DNA from: Pleuronectes platessa
Taxonomy: Eukaryota > Chordata > Actinopteri > Pleuronectiformes > Pleuronectidae
Assembly: GCF_947347685.1 (NCBI RefSeq)
Contig: NC_070634.1
Coordinates: 14,578,228-14,642,227 of the forward strand
DNA: 64,000 nucleotides
Direction of reading: 5' to 3'
In this document: piece by piece, positions 1 through 12,350 of the stretch
How positions within the stretch are numbered: position 1 is the stretch's first letter
How the letters are laid out: each line of letters begins with the position of its first letter
The notes under the pieces: model-generated
Databases searched by the model: none
The model's input: only the letters and a program-made list of their open reading frames with translations
Told to the model about the DNA's origin: nothing
Position numbers and translations under genes: made by a program

Positions 1-7
1 AAACACA

Positions 8-44
<37 letters not shown>
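1..44. repeat. (AC)n microsatellite
   Basis: The window opens in a nearly pure CA dinucleotide run of about 40 bases. The stretch from here to about 1150 is AT-rich with no exon-like open frame; I see no gene in it. Confidence 0.9.
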
Positions 45-46
<2 letters not shown>

Positions 47-1149
47 CCATATTCCAACACACCTTATCTGCCCTGGCAGTGTTGACTGACACTCTCCACT
101 TGAGGAGATTAAGTGAGCTCATGCTGTGTCGGCACAGCTTGAAGCCCATTTATCCTTAAAACTCATACGAAGTGTCTCTGTGAGCTCCGTGTGCCAAGGA
201 CGTCCACGCACACACCACGTGCACGTTCCCAATTTTACCGTACACACCTGCTACTTTATTTTCACATGCAGTCGCTGGAGAAAATATTAAAAACTAGGCA
301 GTTGCAGTTTTGCTGTTTACATGGTCACTCGTAATTCCGGGACCACTGGGACTGTGAAACTGGGTTCAAAAAAAAAAAAAGAAAACCCCAGTTGTTGATT
401 TGCCCATTTCCTTTGCTTTTTTTTTGCATTTTGTAGGTATGTGTTTTTTATCCAGCATCAGCTTTGTGCTGTTTAATTGCCACGCAGAGAGAAGCAGCCT
501 GTGGCGTTTGTGGTTTCAACAGCAGCAGATTTAACCAAGACTCTATAAATACACACAGGCCATCTGGGTACTTGCCGGGTACAGATAACTCGCTGGCAAC
601 TGCTGCTGCGCTCTTGTTATGCCTCCTAATATTAGTATATGATTACTTTGAACCAGTGCTGCTCCACTTATATGTTTATCTGAGGACAAAATGTTGCCCG
701 GGCTGGAATGCTACCTGGGCAGAGATAACAACTTTCTGGGGTTCACAGTCTGCCATTTAGTTTTTGGGAGATTTGATAACCTGCCAAAAGGAGCGGACCT
801 AAAAGCTGTGGCCAGAGGGGCACTGGCCCCAGCTGAAATCTGAAATGAAGAAATATGAGCTTCTTTAAAGTTCACAATGTGCTTGAGTAAGGATTGACTT
901 GATGTGCACCCTACTGAAGGAAGTTGGCTATACAACTGGCCCCTCTGTGTAAATTTCCGTAAACACCCGAATTAGAAAAGCCCTAGATTGGCCACTTATT
1001 TGTGAATTTCCAGGATCAATAATCAGTTAGGTTTGGATTTATTAAATACTCTTGTGATTCTGCTGGATCTTGAGTCAAGAAGAGTTTCTGAAATCTTCCT
1101 AATTTCAGTTTGTGCATAATCTTAAATATCAATGTGTTAATTCCACTCA

Positions 1150-1308
1150 TACAGTGCGACTAGCTGCTGCACACAAAGTGCAATTTACGGTTCAGTATCT
1201 TGTTCAAGGACACTGCAGAATGCCGACTGGAGGAACCGGGGATCGAACCACTGACCCTGTGGTTAGTGAACAACCCGCAATAACTGCTGAGCCACAGCCG
1301 CTCATGTG
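1150..1308 (+). repeat. Fragment of a common fish interspersed repeat
   Basis: The segment carries the phrases 'cggttcagtatcttg', 'gaaccggggatcgaacca' and 'ctgagccacagccgc', a combination I know as the 3' half of a very common teleost interspersed repeat. The related 5' half and middle occur at 3638-3694 and 5301-5400. Small frames overlapping it are not genes. From 1310 to 3240 I find no supported gene. Confidence 0.6.
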
Positions 1309-3246
1309 TTGGCTCATTTTGCTGGCTTGGTTTCTGAGTATCTGGGCAAATGACAATGAAGCTGCCTTTTCTATTGTGCTGTGTGCTCCGTGTATGATGA
1401 GAACATGAAGGCAACTGGGTCACAACAGCAAATTGTTTGCAGCAAAGTCTCTAAACTAGTTAATCCAACAATAGAACAGGCCGATATACAGCAGGACCAC
1501 CAGATTTCACTGGGATTAACAGCAACTAAATTCAGCCAGTTTGAGCTAATATTCAGCTCCAGTGAGCAGAAGGGCCGGTGTCATTCATTACAAGTCGCTG
1601 CTGGGCTGAACATATTCTGCTACCTGGGATTTTTTCTCCAGTTGCCAACAGTGTTCTGGTTTCCTTCAGACCCGTGGACAGGTTTTCCTTCCTCTTCTGC
1701 ATCACTGAAACATCCCGTGGAGAGGAACGTTGCATCATGTCCCTTCAAGACTTAAGAATATCTTTATCTAACAACATGAACACACGATTTTTAAATGCAA
1801 TTAGAATTGACTTGATGAGATGTCATTGTTGTCTTTTCCAGTTTGGATACCCTGTGTTAGTACATGCCCTTGACATAAAGGTAGGTCAGCCTCAGCTGTC
1901 CACAATGAATACGTTTCAGCCAGCATCAAATAATTAAAACCAAAGTTAAAGTAAAAATGAAACACTTTAACAAACATCAGTGAGATAAGAATGACCTGAA
2001 AGGACTGGAACCAACCTTGAGAAAAATGAGGGGGGTAAAGTGCACTCCCAGGCCAGGATGATGAAGGGACCCTTCCAAGGACAGATGGGAATGAGATTCC
2101 TGAATCAATACCATCCAAGGGTGTTTTGTTATTAATGCATACAGAGGGAATCCAATGACCGATACTCCTCCCCTGAGTCTTCAGACTCAAGACCCTTCAC
2201 ACATTCACCCTTCTTCCCCAGTCCCACTTTTTGACAATGAGGAACATCCTACTTCTCAGAGGAAAACTGCCAAACACCCAATAAGCTCGACACAGGATTA
2301 TCTGAAATGTCAGGGATCTAGTATAGATCTTGTATTTTGATTTAAACTAGAAAAACCCAACGGTCATAGACTCTTTACCTGCATTTGGTGCATGATACTC
2401 AAAATACAATGTTATGGCAAAACAGCAGGTAAAGTATTGAAAGTAACTGACCAAAACTTTGAGTTTAAAGCTGCTCTCAAACATACACAGAGCTTAGCAC
2501 AATTTCCTGAGATTCTCCAGAAGTGAGGGTGCAAATGTCCTGAAAATTCCCCACGACTGGGCGAGCTGATGACGTTTCAAACAAGTTCTATAACAGGATG
2601 AAACCGGATGTAATGTTCACGTAGAAGACTCAGATGACGATGGTAACTTGGAAACGCAGTAAGACTCAAGAGCTTTTGGCGATAAGGGCAGACGCCGGTC
2701 TTGATGTGCTGCAAACAAAAAAGACATGCAGAGTTGTCCTTCCTCCTGCAAGCTTGACCCAGGCGCTACCCAACACCTGAAGGGAATTGTTCCTGTTGAT
2801 GTGAACGCATCTGACGCAGACAATCTCCAGCTGCCCATGTTCATGTTGAACCTCAGAAGATGTCAGGATCCAATATTCTGCACATTTTCCAGAGTTCATG
2901 TTCGAAACAGCTTAGGAGCAGGCTGCAATTGAAGGTTAAGGATAGACCTCTGAAAAAATAATGATGTATTCTCAAGATAAGGATGAGAAAATGTTGGTGC
3001 AGATACAAACTGCTCTTTTTTATAATTGAGACAACACAGCAGTAAAATGCACGAGACTTGTGTGTTTCCCTGTGACTTTACTGAGCTGTAAGAGACAAGA
3101 CTCTCAGTCCGGAATGTGCTCAATTGTTGTCGTCTGCGCGTTTGTTTTGTTTTGCTGTTATCTATTTGTTATTCTGACAGTAAACCAAACAGCGCCTCTG
3201 AAAATGAAAATGGGTTTTATGTATGGAGTAATAACCTAAATGGATT

Positions 3247-3250
3247 TCTC

Positions 3251-3311
<61 letters not shown>
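3247..3311. repeat. (TC)n microsatellite
   Basis: A CT dinucleotide tract of about 60 bases with a few CTG interruptions. It creates an artificial Ser-Leu repeat frame. The flank to 3600 (with a short CCT run near 3440) shows nothing gene-like. Confidence 0.9.
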
Positions 3312-3313
<2 letters not shown>

Positions 3314-3702
3314 GCCGCGCTCTGGTAGCCTGTGGCTATTTATCTGCCTGTGTCTAATTATTCATTAGTGAACACAGAGAAAAGGAGCATGGAAACATAG
3401 TTGTGCATTCACTGTAGCAGAGCAGCGTTCCTACTGCTGCCTCCTCCTCCTCCTCCATATTCCCCCAGACTCTGTTTCTTCTGTTTCAGCTTCATTTCAA
3501 ACACCGAGGTCACAGAGGTCAAGGACCAAACATCTGTTATCGTGCTGCATGATTTGGATTCAATGTGACCATATACATAAAATGGTTAAAGCACTTAAGG
3601 TGCTGTGTGCTGTGTGCTGACACACACACACACACACAATGGTAAAGGGTTTTGTATTTATATAGCGCTTTTCTAGTCTTGATGACCACTCAAAGCGTGG
3701 TC

Positions 3703-5292
3703 CAGTGGCAAGTTTGGGCATGAGCGAATCGGGCAGCTGCCCGGGGCGGTACCTTCCCATGTCACGTGGGGGGCGACACGAGCACCCAAAAAAATAAATA
3801 AAATCATCTGGCCCGCGAAGCGGTTTTCTATTATCTATCATTTCACTGTGTGGGGAATTGGCAAATTGGCGCCCCCTGCTTGATGCTGTGTGAGAAGGAA
3901 CGGGGAAGGGGAGGGGGCGCGGGGGACAGTTCACCGCTGGGTCTCCCAAATGGAACGGGCAAGGGGGGAACGGGGGATCCACCGTGTTGAGCAGTGATTC
4001 TCAAACTGGAGGCATAAACTATTATTATAGCTGAACCAATGCTTTAACGTCTGCATCTCTTTAACGGCGGAGCAGTAAACAAATCGCTCTTTCGCCGTAG
4101 ACAGGGGTCTGCAACCCGAGGCTCTGAAGCCGCGGGCGGCTCTTCAGCTCCTCAGCAGCGGCTCCCTGAACACTGTTGTGCCGGTAGCGCACACACACAG
4201 TCCCCGGGGCTCCGCCCCCCGCCCCGCTCACTCTCTCAGAGACACACATTGTGAGATCAGAGCTCGTTCACGTGCTTCAGCCGGTCAGGGACAAACAAGA
4301 GACGGTGTTCAAAAACCAAGTTGAAAAGAAAGTACGATGAAGCCTGTCTTGCTCTTTGGTTCACAGTCAATGTGGTAGGACATGAGGAGAGACCAGTGTT
4401 TAATTTAATGTTTGAAAACTTCAACATACCCCAAAAATTAGGAAGACTCTTAAGGCCTTAAGGCCAATGTATGCTTCTCCATTTTGACGGACACGGACAG
4501 ATAGGACCGCCCTCTCCAACGTGGAACGCCCTCTCCGTGCCTCTCCGAGGCTCCTCGGAGAGCTTTTCGTGCAGCTCTCATTTTTCTAACTACACGTCGA
4601 AATGGACGGATCGATACTAACTACTACCAAGTGTTTGCTTCTAACCTGACGGTGTTTGAGAAACAGTGTCATGAGAGCCGTGGGATTAAAGTCAGCGGGT
4701 TTTTGCGCCGTTCCCACCGCAGTTAGCATGGTGGCTAGCCCGCTAGCCCGGTTATGAAAGTTCGTTATAACCTCATGTGACCGTACACACATGCCGTAAG
4801 TGCTCTAACCAACCACCGTCAGCCTGACAACGCCGCTGGCTTAACACACTTGTCACATTAATCATAGAGTCGTAGTTGTGATTTTGGTTTATTGTGATGT
4901 AGGGAATGGAACAGGAAGTTTCCATTCCGAAATGCTATCGTTAGCGGACCAATCACAGCCAAGGGCTATCCGTGGGGTGCGGAGAGGCGCGGAGAGGGCG
5001 TTCCACGTTGGAGAGGGCGGTCCTATCTGTCTGTGTCCGTCAAAACGGAGAAGCATACATACAATTTTTTTTTCACAGTACAACATAAAAACACTTTTAA
5101 GTTGTACTGTGTTGTGCAGAATTGTGTTCATTGATTCTCTTACGTGAGTTATTAAAATTTTCCATTGAAGGATTTGTGCAATTTAAGTTTTGTGCAATTT
5201 AAGTTTCTCTTTCACTTATATTGTTATAATTATGGGGGGGGCACTCGGAGGGGGTGTCGCCCGGGGCGCAATTCCATGTAGAACCGCCTCTG
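3703..5292. mobile_element. Non-autonomous hAT-like element, host of a nested MITE
   Basis: Left end 'cagtggcaagtttgg' and right end '...tagaaccgcctctg' are imperfect inverted ends. Just inside, both ends carry inverted 'gcccggggcg' blocks (near 3739 and 5258). The flanks are 8-bp near-duplicates: gcgtggtc (3695-3702) and gcgtgttc (5293-5300), 7 of 8 matching, as expected for hAT transposition. No transposase frame is visible. A younger 594-bp inverted-repeat element sits inside it at 4467-5060. Confidence 0.6.
4467..5060. mobile_element. MITE with about 80-bp terminal inverted repeats
   Basis: The first 80 bases, starting 'atgtatgcttctcc' and running through 'ggaccgccctctccaacg', recur inverted at the right end with only about three mismatches. 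The interior has no convincing protein frame. A related half-element is present near 10030-10292. I could not fix the target-site duplication, so the superfamily (Harbinger or hAT) is open. Confidence 0.75.
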
Positions 5293-5499
5293 GCGTGTTC
5301 ATCCATTTAGGGTTCAGCATTTTGCCAAAGGACACTTCGGTCGAACTAGGGTTAGGTTTACTGCCGACCCTCAGGATGGAGGACGACTATCTACCCCAGA
5401 TGCAGCAGTATAATGAGGGTGCAGCAGGATATTCCTGTTCAGATTTGGCAGCTGTGACGCTCACTCGCTGCACTGCACACAAATGGCCAGCAGAGGGCA

Positions 5500-6655
5500 C
5501 CACAGTATAACAAGTTAAATCCAATATGAGGTGTGTTGTGAACACGTTGTTGAGGCTCTTCACTCAAATAAAGAGGGAAACACGTGAAAACAAGTGGTAC
5601 ATGTTTAACGCAGTTTATCTTACAACCATTAATTCATAATAAACTTTATCGTTATGTAGCCATATATAAATAACCCTTTAATAATTTTTAACAATGGATT
5701 CTATTTGACTGTTAAAATCTAAATCAAATATGTTTGCTTACAGAGTATACAAACATCCCATTTGCTCTAACTTGATTTGAAGCATTGGTTGTACTTATAT
5801 TATTACTGTGTATATATATGATGCATTGTTATCTAATTCGCTATTAACTAGTATTGGGTTATGTGTAGTGTGTTTTAAAGTGTATATATATATCTTAATC
5901 TGATTGTAAATCTTGTTACTTTCAAATATTCGTGTGTTTATAATATATTGTAATAATTGTTATAATCTAAATGAAATCTTTATCGTAAATATTCTGCCTG
6001 AAGGCAGCCCTATAAAACAAACATGTTGTATTCAGGTCACACAATTTAAATCAGTTTATCAAAATGTTTTGAAAACATTTACAAACATAAAACACATCAT
6101 TATGTCATACCTTAAATTCATTCAAATAAAGCAGGGACCCACGCCGTCCTTATTGTCTTGACGATAATTACTAAAACAGGAAAAGACCACTTAACTAAAT
6201 GTCACGGACACAATAGTGGTAATATGGTAAATGTTCCGGCGCATTACTTACAAGTATTATTCTTATGACTGGAGATTACAGCGTGCAGTCATGGCGACGC
6301 TGACACTGTATCACCCACACACACACACACAGCTGTACACTGGCTCAATGGAACGAATTGCGGTTAATGTTTGCAGAACGTTAAAGTGACTTTCAGCAAA
6401 CTTACCGCATCAAACAATTTGCGTCCACACCTAAGCTACACTTCCACACACACACAGGACCGGAAGTGGGGAGATGGGGGAGAGAAAGAGAGAGAGCGAG
6501 AGGGAGAGGGGGAGAGCGGTGTCCCTTAATAGACTTAAACGACTCCCCGCAGCCTATAGGCATCGCCGTTCTGTCAGGTAAATTAAAACATCAGCAGAAC
6601 AGGGAAAATAACACTGCTAAAATTATAACACTTTATTAAGAATTGACCCCGTTAC
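5500..6655. other. AT-rich non-coding stretch
   Basis: No gene seen. The stretch holds short AT microsatellites, a CA run near 6308-6331 and a GA-rich tract near 6476-6520. The longest frame (82 codons, 5913-6161) has no recognisable domain and ordinary AT-rich composition. Confidence 0.5.
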
Positions 6656-6659
6656 ACAT

Positions 6660-6990
6660 ATGTAATGATATACAAACACAAATATATCTATATGTACTTT
6701 TATGTGTCATAGTTGGACAATCAGTGATACTGACCATGTTCCCTCTTGTATCTAAACACCAGCTCCTCTAAACGGCCCCTGACACCGGGCCGTGGCGTAC
6801 GTGCCGGACCCGACGGAACTACATGCTGCCGGCCACGTCCTCCAGACTCTCTCTGGGGCCGCCGAGAGGCCGGAGCCACGGCGTCGAGGGGGGGCCGCAC
6901 CTTCAGCAGGGACAGCTTCGTCTAAGTCCCTCACAGAGATAACATTAAGCAGTTGCTGGCATGCAATGCTTGAGTCACGGTGCTGCTAAA
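6660..6990 (+). pseudogene. Remnant of claudin-10-like last exon and 3' flank
   Basis: This segment matches 56570-56850, which directly follows claudin exon 4 in the other copy. Shared marks are 'ctatatgtacttttatgtg', an acceptor-like 'catag' followed by 'ttggacaatcagtgatac', and later 'cctccagactctctctgg' and 'cggagccacggcgtcgag'. Read in the claudin phase, the exon-like part gives a short tail ending at a TAA near 6754. No claudin exons 1-4 are found upstream here. It is followed on the opposite strand by dzip1 3' exons, the same convergent order as at 56-57 kb. Confidence 0.55.
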
Positions 6991-7004
6991 AATGCTCACG
7001 AATT

Positions 7005-7733
7005 AAAAAACAAAAAAACGAAATTTGAATAAAATAGTATAAAATAAAATATCAAAATTTAAAATAGAAAATAAAATTTATATATTTAAAAATATATATA
7101 TATATACAGCTGAAGAAAATAACAGAGGTGCAATTATGTGCAATGGTGCAAATATGCCACGGCGCTTGTTTAGTGGAGTTATTGCAGTTCGGAGGAGTTT
7201 AAAAGTCTTATGGCCTGGGGGATGAAACTGTCTCTGAGCCTGGTGGTGCTGGCCCGGATGCTGCGGCACCGTCGGCCAGATGGCAGCAGGCAAAAATGTT
7301 TATTGCTAGGGTGAAAGGGATCTTTAGTAATCCGGTTGCTCCTCTTCCTGCACCGCTGGGTGTAGAGGTCCTCCATGGATGGTAGCGCCGTCCTGGTGAT
7401 GTGCTGGGCAGACTTCACCACCCTCTGTAAAGCCTTGCGGTTCAGGGCGGTGCAGTTGCCATACCAGGCGGTGATGCAGCCAGTCAGGATGCTCTCTATG
7501 GTGCACCTGTAGAAGTTGCAGAGAATCCTGTCATCTATGTGGAGCTTCCGCAGCCTGCGGAGGAAGAAGAGCCGCTGTCTGGCTGCTTCCTGATGGAGTC
7601 TGTGTGATGGGTCCAGGTCAGGTCATCACAGATGTGGACCCCGAGGAACCTTACGCTGCTTACTCGCTCCACCGTGGTCCCGTTGATGGAGAGGGGGGCG
7701 TGTTCCTCTCCTTGTCTCTTCCTGTACACTGCT
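7005..7733 (-). mobile_element. L2/CR1-clade LINE 3' end
   Basis: Minus-strand frames encode the C-terminal end of a non-LTR reverse transcriptase typical of fish L2 elements. Recognisable pieces are SINGTTVERVSSVRFLGVH, DDLTW, LFFLRRLRK, NFYRCTIESILTGCI, TAWYGNC and ALQRVV, ending with IPQAIRLLNSSELQ. A frameshift near 7590 breaks the frame. The element is 5'-truncated and ends in an AT-rich tail near 7000-7080. It is inserted into the last exon of the dzip1 copy on the same strand, just after that exon's SSSKSS stretch. Confidence 0.85.
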
Positions 7734-8985
7734 CTTCGAGGAGCTTTCTGTTCCGGACTCACTCTTTTGTTCTTTCTTCTGCCATCTGCACCACTTCTTT
7801 GGCAAGGACAGGGATTTTTTTTATCTAAAAACAAACAATGGGCATCATATTGAGACACGAGGTGAGTGCATCATATTTAAGATCTAACCTGATTAAAAAC
7901 GCTTCATTTAAAATATTACATTTGAGACTTTTAAAACAACTTGTTGACTCCTTGAATATAAACACACAACTTCTGTGACTAACATCGATCAGATGAAGTT
8001 TGATGGATGAAGAGAATCATATCTTTTCTCGTATGGTGTGACTTTGTACTTCAGGAAACTAAGCACAAACCTTTTTTGAAGTTCCTCTTATCCACTTTGC
8101 AATGCTGATCCCCGTTTTCCTGCATTTCAACAGAAACGTTGTGTTTTAAAACCATCATCATCCCATTTTAAACACTTTTCATGTTATCATTTTCAAGACA
8201 TGTGACTGATTGTGTACGTACATTGTGATACACTGAAATACTTGCAGGAAAGGTGAAATGCATGATGGGAGAAGTAGTTTGTTTGTAAGTGTTCCTCAAA
8301 CCTACTAGAATTGATTTATCCAGTGGTTAAATTCCTCCTCAGGCAGGACACTGAAGCCCAAATTGCCATGAGAGTGGGATGTATGAGTGATGGTGGTCGA
8401 GGAGACTAGAAAATCTCAAAATAACACAGTGTGTTTTGTATTTTCACCTGAGTTTGCAGGTCCTCGGAGCAGCACTGCTGTCTGACGTAGATGTCTTGGG
8501 TGGGGTGGTGCTCTTGGCCCTCGGCGCTGGCTGGGGAGTCTTGGACTGTCTGCCTGCAGGAACAGACACCAGAGTCACTGACAGGCAACAAGCTTTTACA
8601 GATTAGACTGAGAGTGTTGGATATACACAGTCAAAACCAATTACACTTTATCAAAATGAAACTAATATTTAATTTCATATAAGGCATGAGTGGAGATATA
8701 AAGTCCAGTGTGGTGTGGTTTAAATTGGTCTGTTAGCAGAATAAGAATTAAAAGAGGATTTCTGATGATGCAGTATGAGGAAATACCTTGAACCGCGTTT
8801 CTGGATCGAGCCCGAGTCTCTGGAGGAGCTTCTCTCTTCATTCTCGCGCTCTTCTCGTCCAAGATGCGGTCGAGCTCCCCCCGACAGCGCCAGTATCCAG
8901 GCTTCTCCTTTGCATCTTGGTCCTTCCCTGAATGCCCTTTGGCCATGATGAAATTGAACTCCCTGTTCTTCACACCACTTTGATA
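7734..8985 (-). pseudogene. dzip1: dzip1 3' exons 11-14, left fragment
   Basis: Four exons are recognised by matching the array copies: exon 11 at 8985-8787, exon 12 at 8553-8448, exon 13 at 8119-8071 and exon 14 from 7824, truncated by the LINE at about 7733. Each has AG/GT borders; exon 12 keeps the donor CAG|GTGAAA, which is altered in the array copies. Exon 11 encodes the conserved DZIP1 C-terminal block (SGVKNREF, MAK, PGYWRCRGELDR). Exon 14 has eight A's where the array copies have seven, which shifts it to an early stop. The upstream flank (9080-9170) matches dzip1 intron 8, but exons 9 and 10 are missing. It looks like the 3' part of the original minus-strand gene, or a decayed duplicate of it. 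Confidence 0.75.
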
Positions 8986-9171
8986 CTGAGAAGAAGCAGA
9001 AGGAAGAAGGTCTGGAGAAAGAGTTTCTTCATAGCTTATATGTCTTTTCATAGATCATTTCTGAAACTCTAAATCTAAGGTGTTAACAGAGAGGGGTCAG
9101 GGACGTGGTAGCAGTACAACTGTTAAACTGCATTAAATCCATCATGCAGGGAAGCACATGCTCAGCCTGTT

Positions 9172-10118
9172 TTGTTGAACCTGCACTTCCCCATTAAGTT
9201 ATAAAGACGTCGACACACTAGTAGAATTTCGGTCTCTTTTAGCTTGATTGCCCTGCGTGTTTTCAATTGCTAGACACTGTGTATAAAGGCTGCCTATCTG
9301 CAGCGCGGAGCGCGCGCTGCCATCCTGTGGCGGGAGCGCAAATTGTTGGGGGGGGAACTGATTACCGTACTGCTTACTCTGCAGCGCGGACATTTCCTCA
9401 AAGCACATTTACTGGAGAGCAAGTTATCGAGAAGTCGCTTCCTAATCCAATTCATTTTTAAGACCTAGCTTAATCAAATTTAAGACTTTTTAAGACCCAG
9501 CGGGAACCCTGCACACAGTGAACGATGGCAACTAACATAACTAAATAAAGTGACACCAAGCGGGTCAAAATGCGTATGTTATCGTTTCTTAGCGCAGCGG
9601 TTCCCCGGTGTTGTTTCCGAACTGCATTGCTAATTCCATGGATTGAAGCTACACGGAGGCAGCTAGCTTCCCCCCCAGCTTCCAACAACCAAACTAAATT
9701 ACTGCGACATACGAAGCCTCTAGTGACATTGGTGGAATTTTGTTTTTAATTAACGAATACATTTTTAAATAACAAAAAACTCTCCAAAGCGCACAGAAGC
9801 GCAGCGTGTGTGTGATGGAGCTTTGGTATCCTTTCGTCTCCGTCTTGCTGGTAACTTACCACACAATAATTAATTTGAGGCAGCGCATTAACAATTCGCC
9901 AAATAAAAAAAAAAAATCTAACCATGTCACCAAAGGCCGTACCTGAGGGTCTACGTAGTGAGACTCTGTATCCACACCTTAAAGGCAGGTCTGTAGTGCA
10001 AAAAAGGTTTAGGGCCGCTGCTCTAACCAGCCGCATCAGCCGTACAACTCCGCTGGCTTAACACACTTGTCACATTAATCGCAGAATCATGGTTGTGTTT
10101 CGGTATTGCGATTATAGG
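9172..10118 (-). repeat. Left arm of an inverted duplication, with hAT/BED fragment
   Basis: The reverse complement of this segment matches 47005-47933 closely, for example 'agaccgaaattctactag' and 'ccgctgcgctaagaaacg'. Its inner part (about 9172-9511) is the 5' end of a hAT element with the terminus 'cagggttcccgctggg' read on the minus strand. It abuts a dzip1 intron-8 fragment at 9171. Confidence 0.8.
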
Positions 10119-10292
10119 GAATGAAACAGGAAGTATTCGGTCCGGAAATGTGAGATTCCGGAAAATTACGTAGTTAGCGGACCAATTTCAGACAAGGGCT
10201 ATACCTAGGCTCGCAGAAATGCTCTAGAAGGGCGTTCCACGGCGGCAAACTGTTCCCATGTGTCTGTGTCCGTCAAAACGGAGTAGCATATA
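10030..10292. repeat. Half of a MITE related to the element at 4467-5060
   Basis: It shares 'cgctggcttaacacacttg', 'cacattaatc', 'gttagcggaccaat' and 'tccgtcaaaacggag' with 4830-5060. Only the right half is present. The bases from 10300 to 10515 contain A- and T-rich runs and no gene. Confidence 0.6.
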
Positions 10293-10523
10293 TAAGCCGG
10301 GACATGTGCGTCGGTATCACAACTAATGGCGCTGCCTGCATGAACAAACTCAGGAGATGTGAGGAGAATACTTGAGAAAGCTCAGAATGCAGCTTGGAAC
10401 TTTTTTTTTTTTTGCATGAAAGTAAATCAAAAACACAATAACTCAAAAAAAAAACAAAAAAAAAAAATCGAAAACTGAAAACACATGACATGTCACTGTG
10501 TTGCCTCCTGAAGACGTTTCAAA

Positions 10524-11690
10524 TAGTGATGGGAAGTTCGGATCTTTTTACCGTGTCGGTTCTTTGAATCTCGTTCAGTAAAATGAACGAATCTCTTTTT
10601 GAGTCATTCGTTCGTTTCAAGGGGGGGGGGGGGTGCAAACGATCCAAAGACTCGTACCCGGCAGATGAACGAATCGTTCAACTCCCGACCGTGTGTTTGG
10701 ATCAATGATCGGGTTCATCTGCCCACAGAGTCTTCGGCCGACGTGTCGGCCACACAGAGCGAGCTCATCTCGCCGGTGACCGCGGTGCGGGCGGCGCACG
10801 GGAAAACCGCGGGAAAACCGCGGGAAAACCGCGGGAAAACCTCCATACCGCTGCACGTCCACCCGGACATGAACGGGAATCTATGGAGCTGCTGATTCGC
10901 ACGCTGCCAGCACATCCAGCTGGCCCGCCGCATCCGCGGACACAGAGCTTAAACTGCTGCTGATCCACTGACTATAACAACGCCGCATTCAAATAAAAAT
11001 GTTGGAAAGAATATTGTACAGTATCTAATATTGTGTTGGTCATATTTAAATCATTCATTATTTTTTTGGGGGGGTGGGAAAGAGAGGATAAAATAAAAGA
11101 ATCGCATATTAAATCTTAATCGTTCAGCCCTATTCACAAGTCATAATGACTGGTTTTGTTATTTTCACTTTACATTTACACTTACAGTTTAGTGCAGTGT
11201 AATTATTTCCCGTGATAATTAAATGCCAGTGTGACAATAAATGACAATTTAAAACAATACAAACTGTCATGTTTTACTGTATTTAATATTTAAAAAATAT
11301 ATTATCTGCCACACAAAAACTGTCAGTCATGGCTGCTTTTTAACAGCGGTCACGCGAAAGGGGATGAGGTAACTGTTTCCTCTTCTGAGCCTATGGAGGT
11401 CACGTAGAAAATGATCCAAAGACTACCCGGCAGATGAACGAATCGTTCACCTCCCGACCGTGTCTTCAGATCAGTGTTTCGTTCTTCTACCAACAGAGTC
11501 TTCGGATCAGTGATTCGTTCATCTGCCGGATACGAGTCTTTGGATCCTTTTTCACGTGACCTGCATCAGCCTATGCAACAGTCCCGATGCGCGGCCACGA
11601 GAAAATGAACGAATCTCTCTTTGAGAGGACTCGTTACTCCCGAGTCCTTGTAAGGATTCGTTCAAAACGAACGAATCCGACACATCACTA
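10524..11690. mobile_element. hAT-type MITE with perfect 8-bp TSD
   Basis: The ends are inverted ('tagtgatgggaagttcgg' at the left, '...cgacacatcacta' at the right). Both are flanked by the exact 8-bp duplication gtttcaaa (10516-10523 and 11691-11698). The interior has repeated 'gaacgaatc' motifs in both orientations and a small GC-rich tandem of 'cgggaaaac' units at 10798-10840. No transposase frame is present, so it is non-autonomous. Confidence 0.85.
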
Positions 11691-12350
11691 GTTTCAAACC
11701 TCTTGGCTCTTCTTCAGGTCTTATTAACTTGTGACAAAGCAAAATATTTCTATCTGAGGTCCTTCATCTACAATGTTCAGAGCAAGAGTGAGTGAGGAGA
11801 CTGAGGGCTCCTCTATTTATACGCTGACAGACTCCTCCCCCTTGTCTATCCACTGTGATCCTTGAATTCTATAACTGTGAATAAAAATAAACGTATTTAT
11901 ATATATTATCATTCATGATACCGTGTATCTATAAATGTATTATATTTAATTGGACTTAAGTGATATATTTATTTATTTATATTCTATTTAAAATAAAATT
12001 GTGACTTGTGACTTTAAACAAATTTCTTATCGATAAACTGATTGTTTTAACTCAAATATCAAATTAAATGTTATTTATTTGAGTTGTCTACATCCATGTA
12101 TTCTTTTTGTGATCCATCATGTTGTTATTACTACTTCGTAACATCCACGAATTGTCTTTTTTTCCAATAGTCTTTGTGATTTGTGAGTTTCTTTCTTGTT
12201 CTTGTGAGTAAATCAATATATATGTGTCTACTTATTCTTTTTGATTAGTATACTTTGGAGAATATGTTGTACAGAATATCTGGACTTAGATTAACACTGT
12301 TATTCTGAAGTTAGAAGGTTTTAGGTTTAGGTTCAGGCAAAGGTCTATAG

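Larger units (their letters stand above)
3638..5500 (+). repeat. Fish 'tatagcgcttttctagtc' repeat, split by a hAT insertion
   Basis: The left part (3638-3702) has the familiar teleost start 'tatttatatagcgctttt' and 'accactcaaagcg'. The right part resumes at 5293 with 'gggttcagcattttgccaaagg' and 'gacacttcggtcgaac', the middle of the same repeat family. The element listed at 3703-5292 lies between them, so this repeat was the insertion target. Confidence 0.6.

Noticed and set aside
3116..3328. 70-codon frame ending in alternating Ser-Leu
   Set aside because: Produced by the (TC)n microsatellite.
10617..10968. GC-rich overlapping frames around 10.6-11.0 kb
   Set aside because: They lie inside the MITE with clear ends and TSD and derive from a 'cgggaaaac' tandem; no protein similarity is recognised.
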